Shown: positions 30,661-43,310, numbered from the stretch's first letter. The stretch: 64,000 bases of DNA from Tubulanus polymorphus (GCF_964204645.1 NC_134033.1:2415631-2479630); one strand, 5' to 3'. Translations and numbers: made by a program. The notes: generated from the sequence alone by a model not told the origin.

Positions 30661-32670
30661 CAGATTTAACCGTATAGGGTTCGAACGATCTTCTTCGATT
30701 TAGACAGAGAAATCTGTAGATTCGACCATCTTAAGTACTTCGATTTACTTCCAAAATCAAACTTTCTGTTTTTCTCTCGGACGGTGTATCCTCGCTTGCC
30801 AGGGGTCCGGTATCACTCCCGAACTCGCTTCCACCAGCCGCCTAGCCTCACGAAGCGTGATTTCATTATACTGGCGCTGTTGCGCATGACGTCATATATC
30901 GATTTGCGAAATACTTCCTTGTTCGGTAAAACGTTCGCTGAATGGTCAATTTAACGGGAAAACCAATAGAAGCCTAAAGTCGTTTGTTACAAGCGCTGTG
31001 ATTGGTACGACCGGATTCTGGTCGACGAGTAACGACTCCAACGACTCGTGAGGTCAAGGGGTTCGGGGAACAGCTTTAGCGTAGTGGGTTCGAATCCCTT
31101 GACGGGTAAAGATGTGGCCGGTGTGACATGTGGGATTGTAAGGGACACCAAAGTGTCAAAATCAAAACCGTGTGGTGTTCCTTAAGACACTGGGCGTCGA
31201 CTACCAACGATCGTTTCATCAATGGACAAATGTTTTTCATGGGACCAACACTTCGCGAATGGCTCTTGAGTATGCGGAAGCGGATGTGGGAACGATTTTA
31301 AAAAGATAGCAAAAATGGCCCCGCGCCGGGGTTTTGCCGGGCTTTAGTTGGTTTTCAAATCAATTCGATTTGATAGGAAATATATAGAATCAAGATTCAA
31401 TATACATCATATCTCATCGACGTGTACGCAATATAGTGGGACATAACATACATCAATTTTCTTTTTCACAGAATTTGTTAATAATCTGGTAGAAAATACA
31501 CTTGTAAATTTGGAAAATCGAAAATAAATATCTGGAAAATAATTTCAGCCATTTTTCCACGAAATCTGAATTCATTTTTGTGTTTTGCGTTACATGAAAA
31601 ATAGAATATGGAGACGGATTGTTGATTTTTCCCCTATGTCAGATAAACTGTTGCTGTACCCTTCAAGTAAAGACACAAGACTTTCAAATTATACCACTGT
31701 CAATAATCAGCCGTATGGAATTCTACATTTTATGGGGTCGTGTTCCTGACTGAACATTCATGAATAATGATCTCGATAATAAATCAAAAACGTCATCAGT
31801 AACGATTTCCGGTTTCGTCGTCCGTTTTCATTCTGTCGTCTGTTTCAAACAAGGTTAAGGTCACGCGTACGTTTCCCAACGCGTCAGAGCGCCTGAAATG
31901 ACGCAATTTAAAAAACGACATTCTTTATGAACGATTTCGTTGTTTACAACGATTTTGATTTACTTCCCGGTTTTTAAAAGCCCACAGTCGCGATTTGCAG
32001 ATGATTTATTGGCAGTAGTATAAAACACGAACTTACGTGACCAGTTTAGCGACGAATTCAAAACCCGTTTTGAATGCTACATAAAACGGTAGCTTGTTTT
32101 GCAAATCAGATACATATTTCGAAGACCTTTCGCGAGGAGGAAGTTTCATTTTCATTTTGTATCTAGTTTTCGCAAACGAATAGGATTTCTCAAGAATTTG
32201 ATAAAATTCTAGTGGTCGACGTGATTCTCATGTAAGATTGATCGGATTTGACATTTTAACTTTCGCTTTGTCGCGATGCAGGATTTTATAGGCTCGGCCA
32301 TTTTCTTATCGGCGTTGCTATGAAATCGGTGGACAACGGAATAGAATTTGATATTCGTATTCTCCTTACGCGTTTCGACGCGCTCGCGTGGGTCACGTGG
32401 TAGACCTCTTATTCCAGGTTACAAGGTCACTTTCTTAGATGCGGAAATTCTAATCGAAATACCCGCGTAGGAGACATTCACGCCTACATGTTTGATAAAA
32501 CTGCGATCGTATTTGAGAATCTTAATTGTCGTTTCGGAGTCAGATAGAAATTTTGGATTCATTGCCGAAGAAGGCTTCTACGCGTTGAAAGAGGTTGTTA
32601 ATAAACTTCGAAAAGTTTAAAATTCAAGCCTTTTCGAAAAACGGAGCGATATTTTACTTGTGTTGGCGAA
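30661..32670. other. Intergenic upstream of the sushi receptor
   Basis: Holds a SINE at 31050-31310 and a TATAAAA at about 32018. That TATA box is about 650 bp before the receptor ATG and could be part of its promoter. No open frame of note. Confidence 0.4.
31050..31310 (+). mobile_element. tRNA-derived SINE-like repeat
   Basis: A tRNA-type head with B-box gggttcgaatccc at about 31088-31100, then ggtgttccttaagacactgg, caatggacaaatgttt and gggaccaacacttcgcg. The body matches the fragment at 28505-28640. Confidence 0.6.
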
Positions 32671-35600
32671 ATGCTGCAGTCCTGTCGAAGCGTCGGTCGT
32701 TTGGATGTTGGACTGATTGTTTGGTTTGTTCTAACCGTAACGGCGCCGGTGTCTGCGACAAACACCACCAGTAAGTATAAAGACATTTCCGATATGAATG
32801 AATTAGATAACTATTCAATCAATATCATCATATAGATTTTATCAAAATGAAAATAAGTCTAGGTCAGCGTGATTTGTCTAAAGCAAGATACGGCAATTTC
32901 AGATATGATTATAATTTCATTATCATTTTGAATTACCGCACTATAATAATGCTAATACAAAAATACAAAGATGGAGGGACGCATGAAGAAACCTGTTACG
33001 GTTTATAAGGTAGATAAACAATGGTCGGGTGATCTTTGTATGAGGTAAGCTGATTTAAGGGTAACTAGGATTTAACTTCATCACGAAGTTTCATGGCGTC
33101 CGGAAACTGTAAAAAGGGCTTGCTAATTCTTTTTACGGATTCTAGGCGCCATTTCTTTTTTATTCCCGCTGGGTCCGCGTTTTGTTGGATTTTGTCTCCG
33201 TATTTGCCCGATTCGAATTTTAATTCTTGTTCATCGCGGTCGTACGGTAACTTCTTGACTAGATCTAAATTCGACCTTGATTAACTGGAAATAAGAATCC
33301 TGATTTGGTATCATCTGAATTTTACTTTTTTCGCGCAGATATCACGTGCGTAGATGAAGTACCAGAATGTTCAAAATATGCCCGGGTCGGCGACTGTGAC
33401 ATTACAACCACATTCGTACCAGCCAAGTGCCCGAACTCATGTAACGAGACGTGCGCCTGCCCGGGTAAGTGTGAATTTGGATAGGTATTTCTGGACGGAT
33501 TTCGAATATAGAGGAACCATCGATGAAAGGTCATCAACCCTCGATGAAATGCAGGAATACTGATGTTGTCCTCATTATAGCCATTGATGAAAACACTCTT
33601 GAGCCCGTGTCGGAACGATGAAATAACATCCCCGAGTCTGAAATACTTCCTCGAGCTAATGTAGTTTATTCAACGTTTCGACAATATCCTAAAAGATATC
33701 GCCAGGAATATATGTAGCAAATATTTCAAGGTTATCCATTCTTGGTGAAATACCTTTCTGTTTTTGCTGTAGACGCGTCTCTGGAGAAGTTCGCAGTCGC
33801 GGATGAATACTGTGACTGTCCGCAGTATATCAAACAGGGTCTGTACGAGTCGCCGAACGCCACCTGGGTCGGTACTCACTGCAACAGCTCCGCCTATCGA
33901 CGACAAAGTGCGTAAGCGACGATGGGTCATTTTCATTAATTATGTATAACATTCTATAAATGCTGCTAAGGTTATAGATAAAGAATGGCTGATTTTGCAT
34001 GGGGTTGGGGAGGGGGGGTTGGTGAGATATCAAGTTTTATGCGTAAATTATGTAAGGAAGTTAGTCGTTGAGTTATGAAAATGATGACCTTTCTCAGGCA
34101 CACTGAATTCAGGAAAGCGTCAACTGTCGGTCAATCGCGATCCATGTTGTTAAAACTGCCTAGGCTTAAACCTTAACGTCCAGTTTTAAGCCACGAATTA
34201 CTTGCATATAAGAAAAAAATGGATTTTTTAGATAAAAATTCCAATTCTATGCGGATACTGAATGATGCCTGTACAAATCAAATTAACCGTTTTGTGGACA
34301 GTCTTATGAAGGGATATGATTTTCACATATACGTTTAGTAGTAATGCATCTGACTTTTTGATAAATACTCGCTAGCTTCCTTGACGTGTTTGTGATATAA
34401 AATCAAAATAATGAAATGTCTTACATGTTATCGAACAATAGTGACGTTGGTTTTGATGTTCGTTCGTTTATTTTGCAGATCTGCGATGTTCGACACCGGT
34501 CCACCCGCTATACACTGAATTAGTCGAGGTTGACGAGACTTACGGTTTCAAATGGTTATCACGAGTGGCGTTCACGTGCGCCGAATACTCGTGGACGAAC
34601 ATCACCGATACCAGTTACGACGGGTTGATATTGTGTTTGAGGAACCAGACGTGGATACCGCTATCTGGCCATCAAGACCCGATATGTTATCGTAAGTTTG
34701 CAAGTACCAGTTTTTAATAGATAACGCAGCGAAGCCTCGCGCCAGTGTAGGAAAATATCGACTAAGAGCCAGTTAGGATTTTTGTTGTGTTGTTGTGGGT
34801 TTAATTAGACCCTGAACCCATAGTTTACAGCTTTATGATTAACCTGAGCCAGTTTCACAATTACGTTGGTTTAATTTGACTCTGAATCCAGTTCCACAGT
34901 TACGTGGGTTTGATTTGACTCTGAATCCAGTTTCACAGTTGCGTGGGTTTAATTTGACTCTGAATCCAGTTTCACAGTTGCGTGGGTTTAATTTGACTCT
35001 GAATCCAGTTCCACAGTTACTTGGGTTTAATTTGAGTCTGAATCCAGTTCCACAGTTACGTGGGATTAATTTGAGTCTGAATTCAGTTATTTCACAGTTG
35101 CGTGGGTTTAATTTGAGTCTGAATCCAGTTCCACAGTTGTGTGGGTTTAATTTGACTCTGAACCCAGTTCCACAGTTGTGTGGGTTTAATTTGACTCTGA
35201 ACCAAGTTCCACAGTTGTGTGGGTTTAATTATACTCAGAACCCAGTTTACAGTTTCATGGGTTAAGTTTGATCCAGTTCCACACTGTGTGGGTTTGATTT
35301 GTTTTTTCCACAGTTTATGAGTTCATCCAGTTTCAAATCTGACTTGAAGCGTCAAAGATATTTATTCCGCAGTCAAAATTTCAGGCCATGATGAAAAAAA
35401 ACTAACTAAATACGAATATAGCGCTATAGCCATTGTACATACATATTAAAAAACATATTTCAAAACCATTAAAAATCAGATCTAATCAAAAGAAATGCTT
35501 ATTTTACAGTATTTTATAAGACGCAGTTATTTTACTTCCTGGTCGTGATTTATATTTGTAATTCGGGAAAAGCCCGCCTCTAAAAACAATACGTGGGTCG

Positions 35601-38600
35601 AAATGAAAACCTAAAAATAAGTTTTTATTCACGAAAGAAATTGGCATTATTCGCATTGTCCGAAAGAAAGAGACCTGATTTTTTCCTTCCTTTTGGTGGT
35701 GAATGACTTGAACAATTATCACGATTTCAAATATATGTAGACGGTGTTTCTGAAATCTTCGAGCTGTCAAACTAAAGCAGATTTCAATTGAACGTATTCC
35801 GGCTTAAGAATAGCAATTCCGGATTAAATAAAAATCTTTAAATTAATCTTCCGGCCGCTTCTAATAGGTTTACAGATTACAAACTCTACCGACCGCTTCT
35901 ATCGGGTTTACAGATTACAAACTCTCTACCGGCCGCTTCTATCGGGTTTACAGATTACAAACTCTCTACCGGCCGCTTTTATCAGGTTTACAGATTACAA
36001 ACTCTCTACCGGCCGATTCTATCGGGTTTACAGATTACAAACTCTCTACCGGCCGCTTCAATCGGGTTTACAGATAACAAACTCTCTACCGGGCGCTTCT
36101 ATCAGGTTTATAGATTACAAACTCTCTACCGGCCGCTTATATCAGGTTTACAGATTACAAACTCTCTACCGGGCGCTTCTATCAGGTTTACAGATTACAA
36201 ACTCTCTACCGGCCGCTTCTATCGGGTTTACAGATTACAAACTCTCTACCGGCCGCTTCTATCAGGTTTACAGATAACAAACTCTCTTCCGGCCGCTTCT
36301 ATCAGGTTTACAGATTACAAACTGTCTACCGGCCGCTTCTATCGGGTTTACAGATTACAAACTCTCTACCGGCCGCTTCTATCAGGTTTACAGATTACAA
36401 ACTCTCTACCGGCCGCTTCTATCGGGTTTAAAGATTACAAACTCTCTACCGGCCGCTTCTATCAGGTTTACAGATTACAAACTCTCTACCGGCCGCTTCT
36501 ATCGGGTTTACAGATAACAAACTCTCTTCCGGCCGCTTCTAATAGGTTTACAGATTACAAACTCTCTACCGGCCGCTTCTATCAGGTTTACAGATTACAA
36601 ACTCTCTACCGGCCGCTTCAATCGGGTTTACAGATTACAAACTCTCTACCGGCCGCTTCTATCGGGTTTACAGATTACAAACTCTCTACCGGCCGCTTCT
36701 ATCAGGTTTATAGATTACAAACTCTCTACCGGCCGCTTATATCAGGTTTACAGATTACAAACTCTCTACCGGGCGCTTCTATCAGGTTTACAGATTACAA
36801 ACTCTCTACCGGGCGCTTCTATCAGGTTTACAGATTACAAACTCTCTACCGGCCGCTTCTATCAGGTTTACAGATTACAAACTCTCTACCGGCCGCTTCT
36901 ATCAGGTTTACAGATTACAAACTCTCTACCGGGCGCTTCAATCAGGTTTACAGATTACAAACTCTCTACCGGCCGCTTCTATCGGGTTTACAGATTACAA
37001 ACTCTCTACCGGCCGCTTCTATCAGGTTTACAGATTACAAACTCTCTACCGGCCGCTTCTATCGGGTTTAAAGATTACAAACTCTCTACCGGCCGCTTCT
37101 ATCAGGTTTACAGATTACAAACTCTCTACCGGCCGCTTCTATCAGGTTTACAGATTACGAACTCTCTACCGGCCGCTTCTATCAGGTTTACAGATTACAA
37201 ACTCTCTACCGGCCGCTTCTATCGGGTTAACAGATTACAAACTCTCTACTGGTCGCTTCTATCAGGTTTACAGATTACAAACTCTCTACCGGCCGCTTCT
37301 ATCAGGTTTACAGATTACAAACTCTCTACCGGCCGCTTCTATCAGGTTTACAGATTACAAACTCTCTACCGGTCGCTTCTATCAGGTTTACAGATTACAA
37401 CTCTCTACCGGCCGCTTCTATCAGGTTTATAGATGCTATTCTGGAGTAGGTAGAGCGTATTCTGGTCGAAGCGAATGCGCCATAGGAGAATTACGAAATG
37501 AAATGACATCACTCAAGTCCGATCTTGGGACCGTAAAAATGTGCCCGACTCGGGTAATATCTAAGTTGCGTGATATGATATATATCATAGCGTCACAAAA
37601 AAATATTTTAACATATTCCAGTTGAACGGTTATTTCCGAGTTCTTCGGACACGGCGGAGTTCTACTGTAATGTATGATTTTCGTGTATTTCTAGTGAGAA
37701 ACTGTACGGATGAACCGCCCGATTTCGACCACTCGACGTGGAACGTGTCCGAGCCGCAAAACGCCGATGGCTTTCTGTATAACACCACGGCGACTTACAC
37801 CTGTCATTTAGGATACGAACTGAAACAAGGTTCACCGGTTAAACGATGCGACGCGAATTCTACGTGGAACGGTTGGGTCGACGACGAGACCGTTCACTGC
37901 GGACGTAGGTTATTACACAACATGCCTATTATATGTATAGTATCCTAATTTGAACCGTAGGAACTCCGAATATTTAGCGAAACTTACTTGTTAGCTTTCG
38001 CCTGTTTCTACAGGCTTGATCGCACTGATGATGTCACTGCTGACGTCATCCGGGATTCCGGTCTTCCCTCGAGAATCAGCTGTGTGTGTACCCCCCCTCC
38101 CTAGAACGGGACAGCACGTTGTGTAGATGAACATACATCACCCTATTATATGTAGTCATATGCCAGAGGCGGATCCGGGGGAGTTGGGTTTCCGAGGGTT
38201 CTGGAATACCGTTGGGCCCGTTCGTCTGTGCCCCTAAATTCATGGATTTGACGTAAAGGCGCCCTCGTTTGGCATGATTTGGCATAAAGTAAGTGCCCCG
38301 AAAAACCACGAGTTGATGTTAAGTGCCCCTTTTTGTCGTTACTCGGCATAGAAAGTGCCCTCCCCCTTAGTAGTGAGTGCCCTTATACAATCCAGAACCC
38401 CCTCGAGATAGGGCCCTGGATACGCCCCTTTATTATGCAGGTCAACTGCCGATAAATACTCCCTAACCCCGCGGGGAACCATGAAAACCTCGATACATGT
38501 GTGGTGTCTTCAGTCAACACCCCGGTCTAATGCAAGGTTTTTCCACCATCGCTTGCCAGGGTTTGATTGCTTTCCGCCGAAGCTCACGCTGACACAAACC

Positions 38601-40173
38601 AGTCTATATATCCAGCAAATCAGATGCGTAGTTATTATCGAGCGAATCTGCCTGTGAAAAACAACGTATCTGGTTGGCTCAATACTAATGGCCGCTGGGT
38701 GGCTACCTGTCCGCCAAAGATGTCTTAGGCGTTGCAATAGACCAATGAAAGAACTGCGAACGGTCTTTGCGTGAACTTCAGCGGGATGCAATGAAAACCC
38801 TGGCAAGCGAGGATAGGTTTCTGAAAACGGCATGTTTGTATTCCATCGTGAAATTAGTCAAAATCAACTCGTCTTTTTTAGTTCGATGGTTCTTAGATGT
38901 TCTAATGTCTGTTTTACCTAGTTGTTGATTGCGGTCAGCCGATACTGCCGGCTGCTGGTATCGTGCTGTCTATAAACCTAACCACGTACGGCTCTGAAGT
39001 AGAGTTCGGTTGTCGCGAAGGTTACTACCTGGAGAACAACGACAGCGCGCTGGCCACCTGTCTAGAAACGCGCGAATGGAGTCAAATACCAAAATGTTTA
39101 GGTAATTATTAAATTTTTGATTATTATTCAGGTAATTGTCAGGTAATCAATGGACAAGAACATCTATCTAAGAGTAAAGAAAAAATTAAGACGGCAGAAG
39201 AAGGCTGCCTCACTCGATGCCGTGATGCTGTTTCAAGATCTTTCACTAAAATTTGTTCATCGGCCATGTTTAATTTCACCAGTCGCTTGGAAGAAGACAT
39301 CGTTTACGCACAGGGGGTTCTTCAACTCGCTTGGCCCACAACCGTTTAAGTGGCACCCACTTCGTTGAATAGATTCGTTCCTGATTCGATTTTTATATTC
39401 TACATATTATTTGCATATTTTATAGGAGTCGACTGCGGAACACCGCCATCTATCGACAACGGAACGATCCAGACCGGAAGTACACGACATCCTAACGAAG
39501 CCGGCTACGTCTGCGCAGATAGTCACGTGATCCAACAAGCCGGTAATCTCGTGTGCGACAAGACCGGAAATTGGAACGGAACGATTCCGTATTGTATCGG
39601 TAAGTCTTCAGTTTGCATTTATACGTTTAGAATTTTCGTAGACACCGGAATTTTCTTTTCATTTTAGAAAAACCGCGAGGTGGCGGACGAGTCGAGCCCA
39701 CCGCATCCACGCCCATTGCTGTAATCATAGGTGGCGCTTGCGGTGGGGCGGTCATCTTGTTGCTGGTCATAATTCTGATCGTTGTACTGGTAAGAAAACG
39801 ACGCGAACAAAATCCAGAACAGAACGATAGAATAACTATGAGGAACCGCGAACAGCGGCCGGTAGGGGCCGCTGATTCATCGTCTGGCGATACAAACGTA
39901 GATGGCGTTAGTAAACGGAAAACTGCGTTCGACTGGATTTCGAATCGTCTGTACGTGGACAACCGAAAAGTCGTCAATCGACTGAAACGTATAACCTTTC
40001 TTCCCAAGAATGGACTAACCACCAGGAAGTCGAGGGCGCCTTCCGTTTTTTACGATAACGACACCTACCAGAACGACGACAAGCAGGCGGATTTTAGTCC
40101 CGATAATGAACTGCAGGTGGTGCTGGCAGACGATGCGGCTAGTAGCGTGGTGGCTAATGGGGCAAAAACATGA
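32671..40173 (+). CDS. Type I receptor: ShKT, four sushi (CCP) domains, TM, YxN tail (547 aa)
   Basis: Exons 32671-32770, 33339-33464, 33773-33907, 34479-34691, 37695-37904, 38922-39101, 39426-39599, 39668-40173, all phase-1 introns, join to 1,644 nt. Residues 1-30: signal peptide (GLIVWFVLTVTAPVSA). 37-71: six-cysteine ShKT module (CVDEVPEC...CPNSCNETC). 77-120: short Cys-containing linker (EYCDCPQY). About 122-379: four sushi domains, one per exon (C..C..W..C). About 396-421: transmembrane helix (AVIIGGACGGAVILLLVIIL), then a basic stop-transfer. The cytoplasmic tail has YDN at 508 and YQN at 513, a Grb2-SH2-type pYxN pair. Sushi domains bind complement-like proteins and glycans. A cell-surface recognition or adhesion role with tyrosine signalling is inferred, not known. 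Symmetrical phase-1 introns fit exon shuffling. Confidence 0.85.
33655..33710 (-). pseudogene. Decayed hammerhead repeat fragment
   Basis: gtttattcaacgtttcgac resembles the foldback family at 30181, but the minus-strand core reads CTGGCGA instead of CTGANGA, so the ribozyme should be dead. Confidence 0.5.
33925..34055. mobile_element. GGGTCATT-family MITE, diverged
   Basis: gggtcattttcattaatt, then aatggctgattttgcatggg, ggggaggggggg and ttatgcgtaaatta follow the order of 16041-16196 with many changes. Confidence 0.5.
34855..35280 (+). repeat. 39-bp tandem repeat derived from the CCAGTTCCACAGTT MITE
   Basis: About ten units of gggtttaatttgactctgaa plus tccagttccacagttgcgt. The unit shares tccagttccacagtt with the palindromic MITE family, so it probably expanded from one. 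The 39-bp period keeps a frame open for 129 codons by chance. In the intron before sushi exon 37695-37904. Confidence 0.85.
35781..37480 (+). mobile_element. 40-bp minisatellite element, copy 2 (about 39 units)
   Basis: Left flank tttcaattgaacgtattccgg at 35783, array from about 35846 to 37432 in 40-bp steps, right flank gctattctggagtaggtagagcg at 37434. Unit variants (ggccgcttct, gggcgcttct, ggccgattct; atcgggttta or atcaggttta) recur in higher-order patterns of several units. Lies in the fourth intron of the sushi receptor. Confidence 0.88.
38545..38810. mobile_element. MITE with CGCTTGCCAGGGT ends
   Basis: ccatcgcttgccagggtttg at the left and aaccctggcaagcgagg at the right are inverted repeats about 265 bp apart. 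Single termini of the same type lie near 30794 and 56900. Confidence 0.65.
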
Positions 40174-41489
40174 TGAAATTTCGTCAGCTATTATGTACAC
40201 TGATTTTAAGTTTGCTGTGAAAATTTATTACAAAATAATTATGAAAAAATGTAAATTAGGTTAAGGTACTGGCCCTACGAGTTGGCCTACATCTGAGATG
40301 TTTTTAAATCAATCTATTTGATTTCTTTCCGTTTCCATCTGATTTTGAGACGTCTGTTGACAGGGGAATTGCGAAATGGGGAAATCCCAGACTGTTGGCG
40401 AACATTACCCCAGCAATGGCCACCTTCACCATTAACCATCGGATCAAAATGCCCCATATGATCAACATTACACGATATAAATAGACATTTTTGCTTGTTA
40501 TTAGGTCAAGATGAAGGGATTCGTAGTTATGAGTTGAAACTAATTACCATTTTACTCAATCTCTGTTTGTATGCCTGTATTTGATTGTAACTGATTCTTC
40601 GTTTGTATTTGTTTTTCTTTTAGAATAATGATTTAAGATACTGAGTTAACTATTGATTTCCGTTTCAAATCAATATCCGTATCAAAATTTTCATTCTGGT
40701 TTCAGTGTCTTTCGCGTGTGTAAGGTTTTATATCCAAAGGAAGTATGGATTAATTTCATCGCGGTGGTTGAACCATGATCGTGCGTAAAGTAGGAATTCT
40801 GATCAGTGTTTTAGACTCATCCACAAGTTTTCCTCGTTAACTGCGCAACGAACGGCTACTTTAGAAAAAGTGCTAAAAGATCGAATTAGTATAGGCAATC
40901 TGAAAATATCAGCATAGGGTAATTCGAATAGGCAGCCACATTTCCTTATCAACCTAAAGGCGCTTCGCTAACTGAGTAATTCCTTCAACCTTTTCATATG
41001 GTTTTTGCCAATATTCTCTGAATTTGTATTGAACGCCGATGATTTATCTATTGTGACCCCCGGAAGTGCGTCATTTAGGCAATCGGAGGCGACAGCCGCC
41101 ATCTTTTTTCTTTGGTGTTCGAAAACGAACGATTTGTGGATAATCGCCGTCCTCTCTCGGCAGGGATTCGAACCTGGTGGCATCGGAACTGGCCACGGCA
41201 CGAAAACCTGCCGCGCTAGCCCAGGTGCGCATCTACATGTCAGATAAGAGAGACTCTGGCGCTCTTTGAACCGCGCCTTCTCATATCATTAGCCATCCTT
41301 CCACGGCAGGGTAAATTTCAAGGAAGAACTATAAATGGGCTAAAATAAAACGGGATATCTGATTGGCTGATAATGATATCATCTAAGCTGCGCGTGTAGC
41401 TGCGAACTCTGTCTAGTGTGTGGCAAATTTCGTACCATGGCAAGTCTCGATGCCATCAGGTTCGAATCCCTGCCGGGGGAGGATGATCA
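40174..41489. other. 3' flank of the receptor and intergenic
   Basis: No canonical AATAAA close to the stop was seen. Two tRNA-like heads face each other: minus strand at about 41155-41240 (ggattcgaacc) and plus strand at about 41405-41485 (aggttcgaatccctgccg), sharing gatgcca and caggttcgaatccctgccg. These look like an inverted pair of SINE heads. Confidence 0.45.
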
Positions 41490-42482
41490 TTAGCCGGGCT
41501 CGGTTTTACCCCGGCACGTGAGCTTTTCTACGAAATACTGGCGCACATCCGTGCCGACTAGAATATAAATGTAGAAATTCACCGCAAAATTGCAGCATTC
41601 CAACATCTGAAAGGCGGCGAATAGGGGCTGTTTGACGGAGGCCGGTAACGAGACCAGAGCGGTGATAGTGCTGGGTATAGTCGTCACGGCGAACACGGTC
41701 GACACGGTCAACAACATGACGGCGACTCGCTTACCAGATCTGATCGTTTTCGTATTGTTGACAGAGTCGGCTAGATCGTTTACGCGGCGTCGGTTCAGAA
41801 AAATGACGATCAGTACGTTGGATACGAGTATGATCGTTAACGGGGCTACGTACAGATACAAGACTAGAAACATGAAATGCGCTTGTTGAGTTCGGCGCCG
41901 GTAGAAACAACCGTTCGGTTTCGTGTAACGCATTATGAAGAGAATGTCGGCTGCGGCTAGGACGGCGCTGGGTACGATGACGGTGGCTAGAACCACGCGG
42001 GCGAAACGAGGCGTGCAGATCCGCCGGAAACGGAACGGGAAGAGTATCGCTACTAAACGTTCGATTGTAGTAACCACGATCAACCACGAACTGCAGTTCC
42101 CTCCCAGTTGGAATATGAACTCGTACAGTTTACATAGGTGCACGCTACTGAACGCAATCCCGTGGCGCCCGGTCAACGAGAAAACGGCGTATTCCAAAAT
42201 CGGGATACCGGTAAAACTCAAACAGATCGATAAATCGCTGATTGCCAAAGCTGTCAGGTAAACGGCGTAGGAATACCTTCGAAACTTGCGACTGGTCATC
42301 ACTAGAAAACTGGCCACGTTGCCGAACAAACCGCAACAGAAAATAGCGGGAAGCACGATCTGTTTCAGCAGACGGAAGTTACCGCTCGATTGTGAGATCG
42401 TTAGCAGCGCGTACGAACTGTGGTACGGTTTACCGATATCGCCGTCTGCGCTCTTCCATCTGTCGGTCGAATTCAGCAGCAT
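41490..42482 (-). CDS. Rhodopsin-family GPCR B, intronless (330 aa)
   Basis: Class A receptor. Landmarks: N-glycosylation NST at 4-6, LFGN with N55, LAISD with D83, C117 with C192, ERL at 141-143 in helix 3, P214 in helix 5, P270 in helix 6, and NFYIY at 302-306 replacing NPxxY. A Lys/Arg-rich third loop (NRRR, RSGKR) and a short tail follow. Sequence is only distantly related to GPCRs A1/A2, sharing the YAVYLTALAISD-type helix 2 and the NF..Y helix 7 pattern of invertebrate peptide (FMRFamide-like) receptors. Ligand unknown. Confidence 0.9.
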   Translation of the reverse strand: MLLNSTDRWKSADGDIGKPYHSSYALLTISQSSGNFRLLKQIVLPAIFCCGLFGNVASFLVMTSRKFRRYSYAVYLTALAISDLSICLSFTGIPILEYAVFSLTGRHGIAFSSVHLCKLYEFIFQLGGNCSSWLIVVTTIERLVAILFPFRFRRICTPRFARVVLATVIVPSAVLAAADILFIMRYTKPNGCFYRRRTQQAHFMFLVLYLYVAPLTIILVSNVLIVIFLNRRRVNDLADSVNNTKTIRSGKRVAVMLLTVSTVFAVTTIPSTITALVSLPASVKQPLFAAFQMLECCNFAVNFYIYILVGTDVRQYFVEKLTCRGKTEPG

Positions 42483-42904
42483 GTCGTCTGCCGTACTCTC
42501 CCAGCAGTGTTCGATACTCCAATCAACAACGCATAACTCAGATTAATTAATCGATTAATGCGGAAATCGATTCGAGCCAACAAAAAAGACCGGCGAAGTA
42601 TTTGTATAGATCTGAAATGATATCCGATTCCTAACTAAGTAATTATTTCCTGGTGCCCGAAGGCTTGCTATTTGGTATACGCTGAAAATGAAATCCAATA
42701 TTTCATGTATTTATATTGGATTTTTTCCAGGATATAGATGAAATATCCTGGAGCGGTTTGGATTATGATGATCAAATATCAAAAAGATCTAGTAAATTTC
42801 ATTGATTAGTTAATAATCTACTCGATCTCCTGCGCCCCTAAAACATTCCATACTGTATTTCCTTTCCAACAACTTCAAATATCGGACTGAGATATATTCC
42901 GAAT

Positions 42905-43310
42905 TGGAAGTGATCTACAAACACCAGACATTAGACATTCCATCAGCAAACTTTCAAAAACTGATCGTCCACACTTCACACGTGTTCAGAACTTCACCCG
43001 AGACATTTTTAAGTGAAAATGAACTACAAACACCAGACATTAGACATTTTATCGGAACATTTTCAAAAACGGATCATCCACACTTCACATGTGTTCAGAA
43101 CTTCACCCGAGACATTTTTAAGTGAAAATGAACTACAAACACCAGCCATTAGACGTTTTATCGGAACATTTTCAAAAACGGATCATCCACACTTCACATG
43201 TGTTCAGTGCTTCACCTGAGACATTTTCAATAGAAAATGAACTACAAACACCAGATATCAGACATTTCATCAGCACACTCTCAAAAACTGATTGTCCAGG
43301 TCTACCCCTT
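42905..43310 (+). repeat. 109-bp minisatellite, about 3.7 units
   Basis: ctacaaacaccag occurs at 42914, 43024, 43133 and 43242, a 109-110 bp period. Each unit has cacttcacatgtgttcag. It is just upstream of GPCR C. Confidence 0.9.

Noticed and set aside
34876-35265. Open frame of 13-residue repeats (LTLNPVSQLRGFN)
   Set aside because: It is the translation of a 39-bp intronic tandem repeat, divisible by three by chance, inside the sushi receptor intron.
35846-37432. CRISPR-like periodicity at 40 bp
   Set aside because: Units are contiguous with no unique spacers, and the genome is eukaryotic.
41155-41485. Possible tRNA genes
   Set aside because: B-boxes are good, but acceptor stems do not pair, and the two share bodies, so they are SINE heads.
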